Assembly (NCBI GenBank): GCA_017428585.1
Contig: JAFRQN010000328.1
Location: 1-6,313, forward strand
Direction of reading: 5' to 3'
Source of the DNA: Bacteroidota bacterium
GTDB lineage: Bacteria; Bacteroidota; Ignavibacteria; Kapaibacteriales; UBA2268
DNA length: 6,313 bases
Shown here: one piece after another, positions 6,107 through 6,313 of the stretch
Layout: every line of letters starts with the position of its first letter
Numbering within the stretch: the first letter of the stretch is position 1
Position numbers and translations under genes: made by a program
Notes under the pieces: model-generated
What the model saw: only the letters and a program-made list of their open reading frames with translations
What the model was told of the DNA's origin: nothing
Database searches by the model: none

Positions 6107-6313
6107 ATGCTTAAAATATCAAATAGAGAATTTAATTCAAGGCTTTTTATAGGAACAGGAAAATTTGCATCAAATACAGTTATGCATGATGCAATAAAGG
6201 CCTCTAAAACAGAAATGGTTACTGTAGCCATGAAGCGTCTTGATTTAGATAGTCCAAATGAAGATATGATGCTTCAAAATATTATATCTTCTAATAATAT
6301 ACAATTATTGCCA
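6107..6313 (+). CDS. thiG: Thiazole synthase, N-terminal part
   Basis: Partial gene: the first 69 codons are visible, open to the last base of the window. ThiG is the cytoplasmic (beta/alpha)8-barrel enzyme that forms the thiazole phosphate of thiamine from deoxyxylulose phosphate, dehydroglycine or iminoglycine, and ThiS-thiocarboxylate. The opening SRLFIGTGKF (11-20) followed by EMVTVAMKRLDLD (36-48) and IQLLP (65-69) is characteristic of the family, and the ATG gives the normal N-terminus. The catalytic Lys that forms the Schiff base with deoxyxylulose phosphate lies further downstream and is not in view. The start is 39 bases after the export gene's stop. I see no intervening terminator and no TPP riboswitch, so it may be read through from the upstream genes or have a promoter I cannot recognise. 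Whether other thi genes follow cannot be told. Confidence 0.9.
   Translation, partial: MLKISNREFNSRLFIGTGKFASNTVMHDAIKASKTEMVTVAMKRLDLDSPNEDMMLQNIISSNNIQLLP

Noticed and set aside
1..6313. tRNA, rRNA, CRISPR array, insertion sequence or transposase
   Set aside because: No cloverleaf-like sequence, spaced direct repeats, terminal inverted repeats or transposase-like protein was seen.

Overview
The window is strongly AT-rich, and every gene lies on the + strand. It reads as a bacterial chromosome segment, most likely from a low-GC member of the Bacteroidota or a related FCB-group phylum. The grounds are the AT bias, the general lack of Shine-Dalgarno sequences (one clear exception), a TAnnTTTG-type -7 promoter motif before the second gene, and the Bacteroidota-like look of the ThiG fragment and the SLBB export protein. 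The phylum call is an inference; no rRNA or other marker is present.

Layout: (1) 3-620 is the C-terminal third to half of dihydrolipoamide dehydrogenase (E3), closed by a clear intrinsic terminator at 645-678. (2) 679-823 is a gene-free, very AT-rich leader with a possible promoter. (3) 824-6067 holds four consecutive genes with short gaps of 20, 37 and 54 bases, probably one transcription unit. They are a GT2 glycosyltransferase fused to a full-length-style polyprenyl glycosylphosphotransferase (PGT) whose catalytic core is largely missing; a very Asn-rich protein resembling the PilM/GspL actin-like fold; a short NfeD-family membrane protein; and an enlarged Wza-type outer-membrane polysaccharide export protein. 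(4) 6107-6313 is the start of thiazole synthase ThiG, cut by the window end.

How they may work together: the first and fourth genes of the cluster point to assembly and export of a surface polysaccharide. The GT2 domain would extend a lipid-linked sugar at the inner membrane, and the Wza-like protein would form the outer-membrane exit. The PilM-like and NfeD proteins between them are not standard parts of a Wzx/Wzy/Wza/Wzc locus, and no Wzc, Wzx, Wzy or intact initiating transferase is visible. The set therefore looks like a compact accessory module placed between two housekeeping genes, relying on other polysaccharide genes elsewhere. The most unusual points are the PGT domain without its catalytic segment, fused to an intact-looking GT2, and the PilM-like protein beside it.
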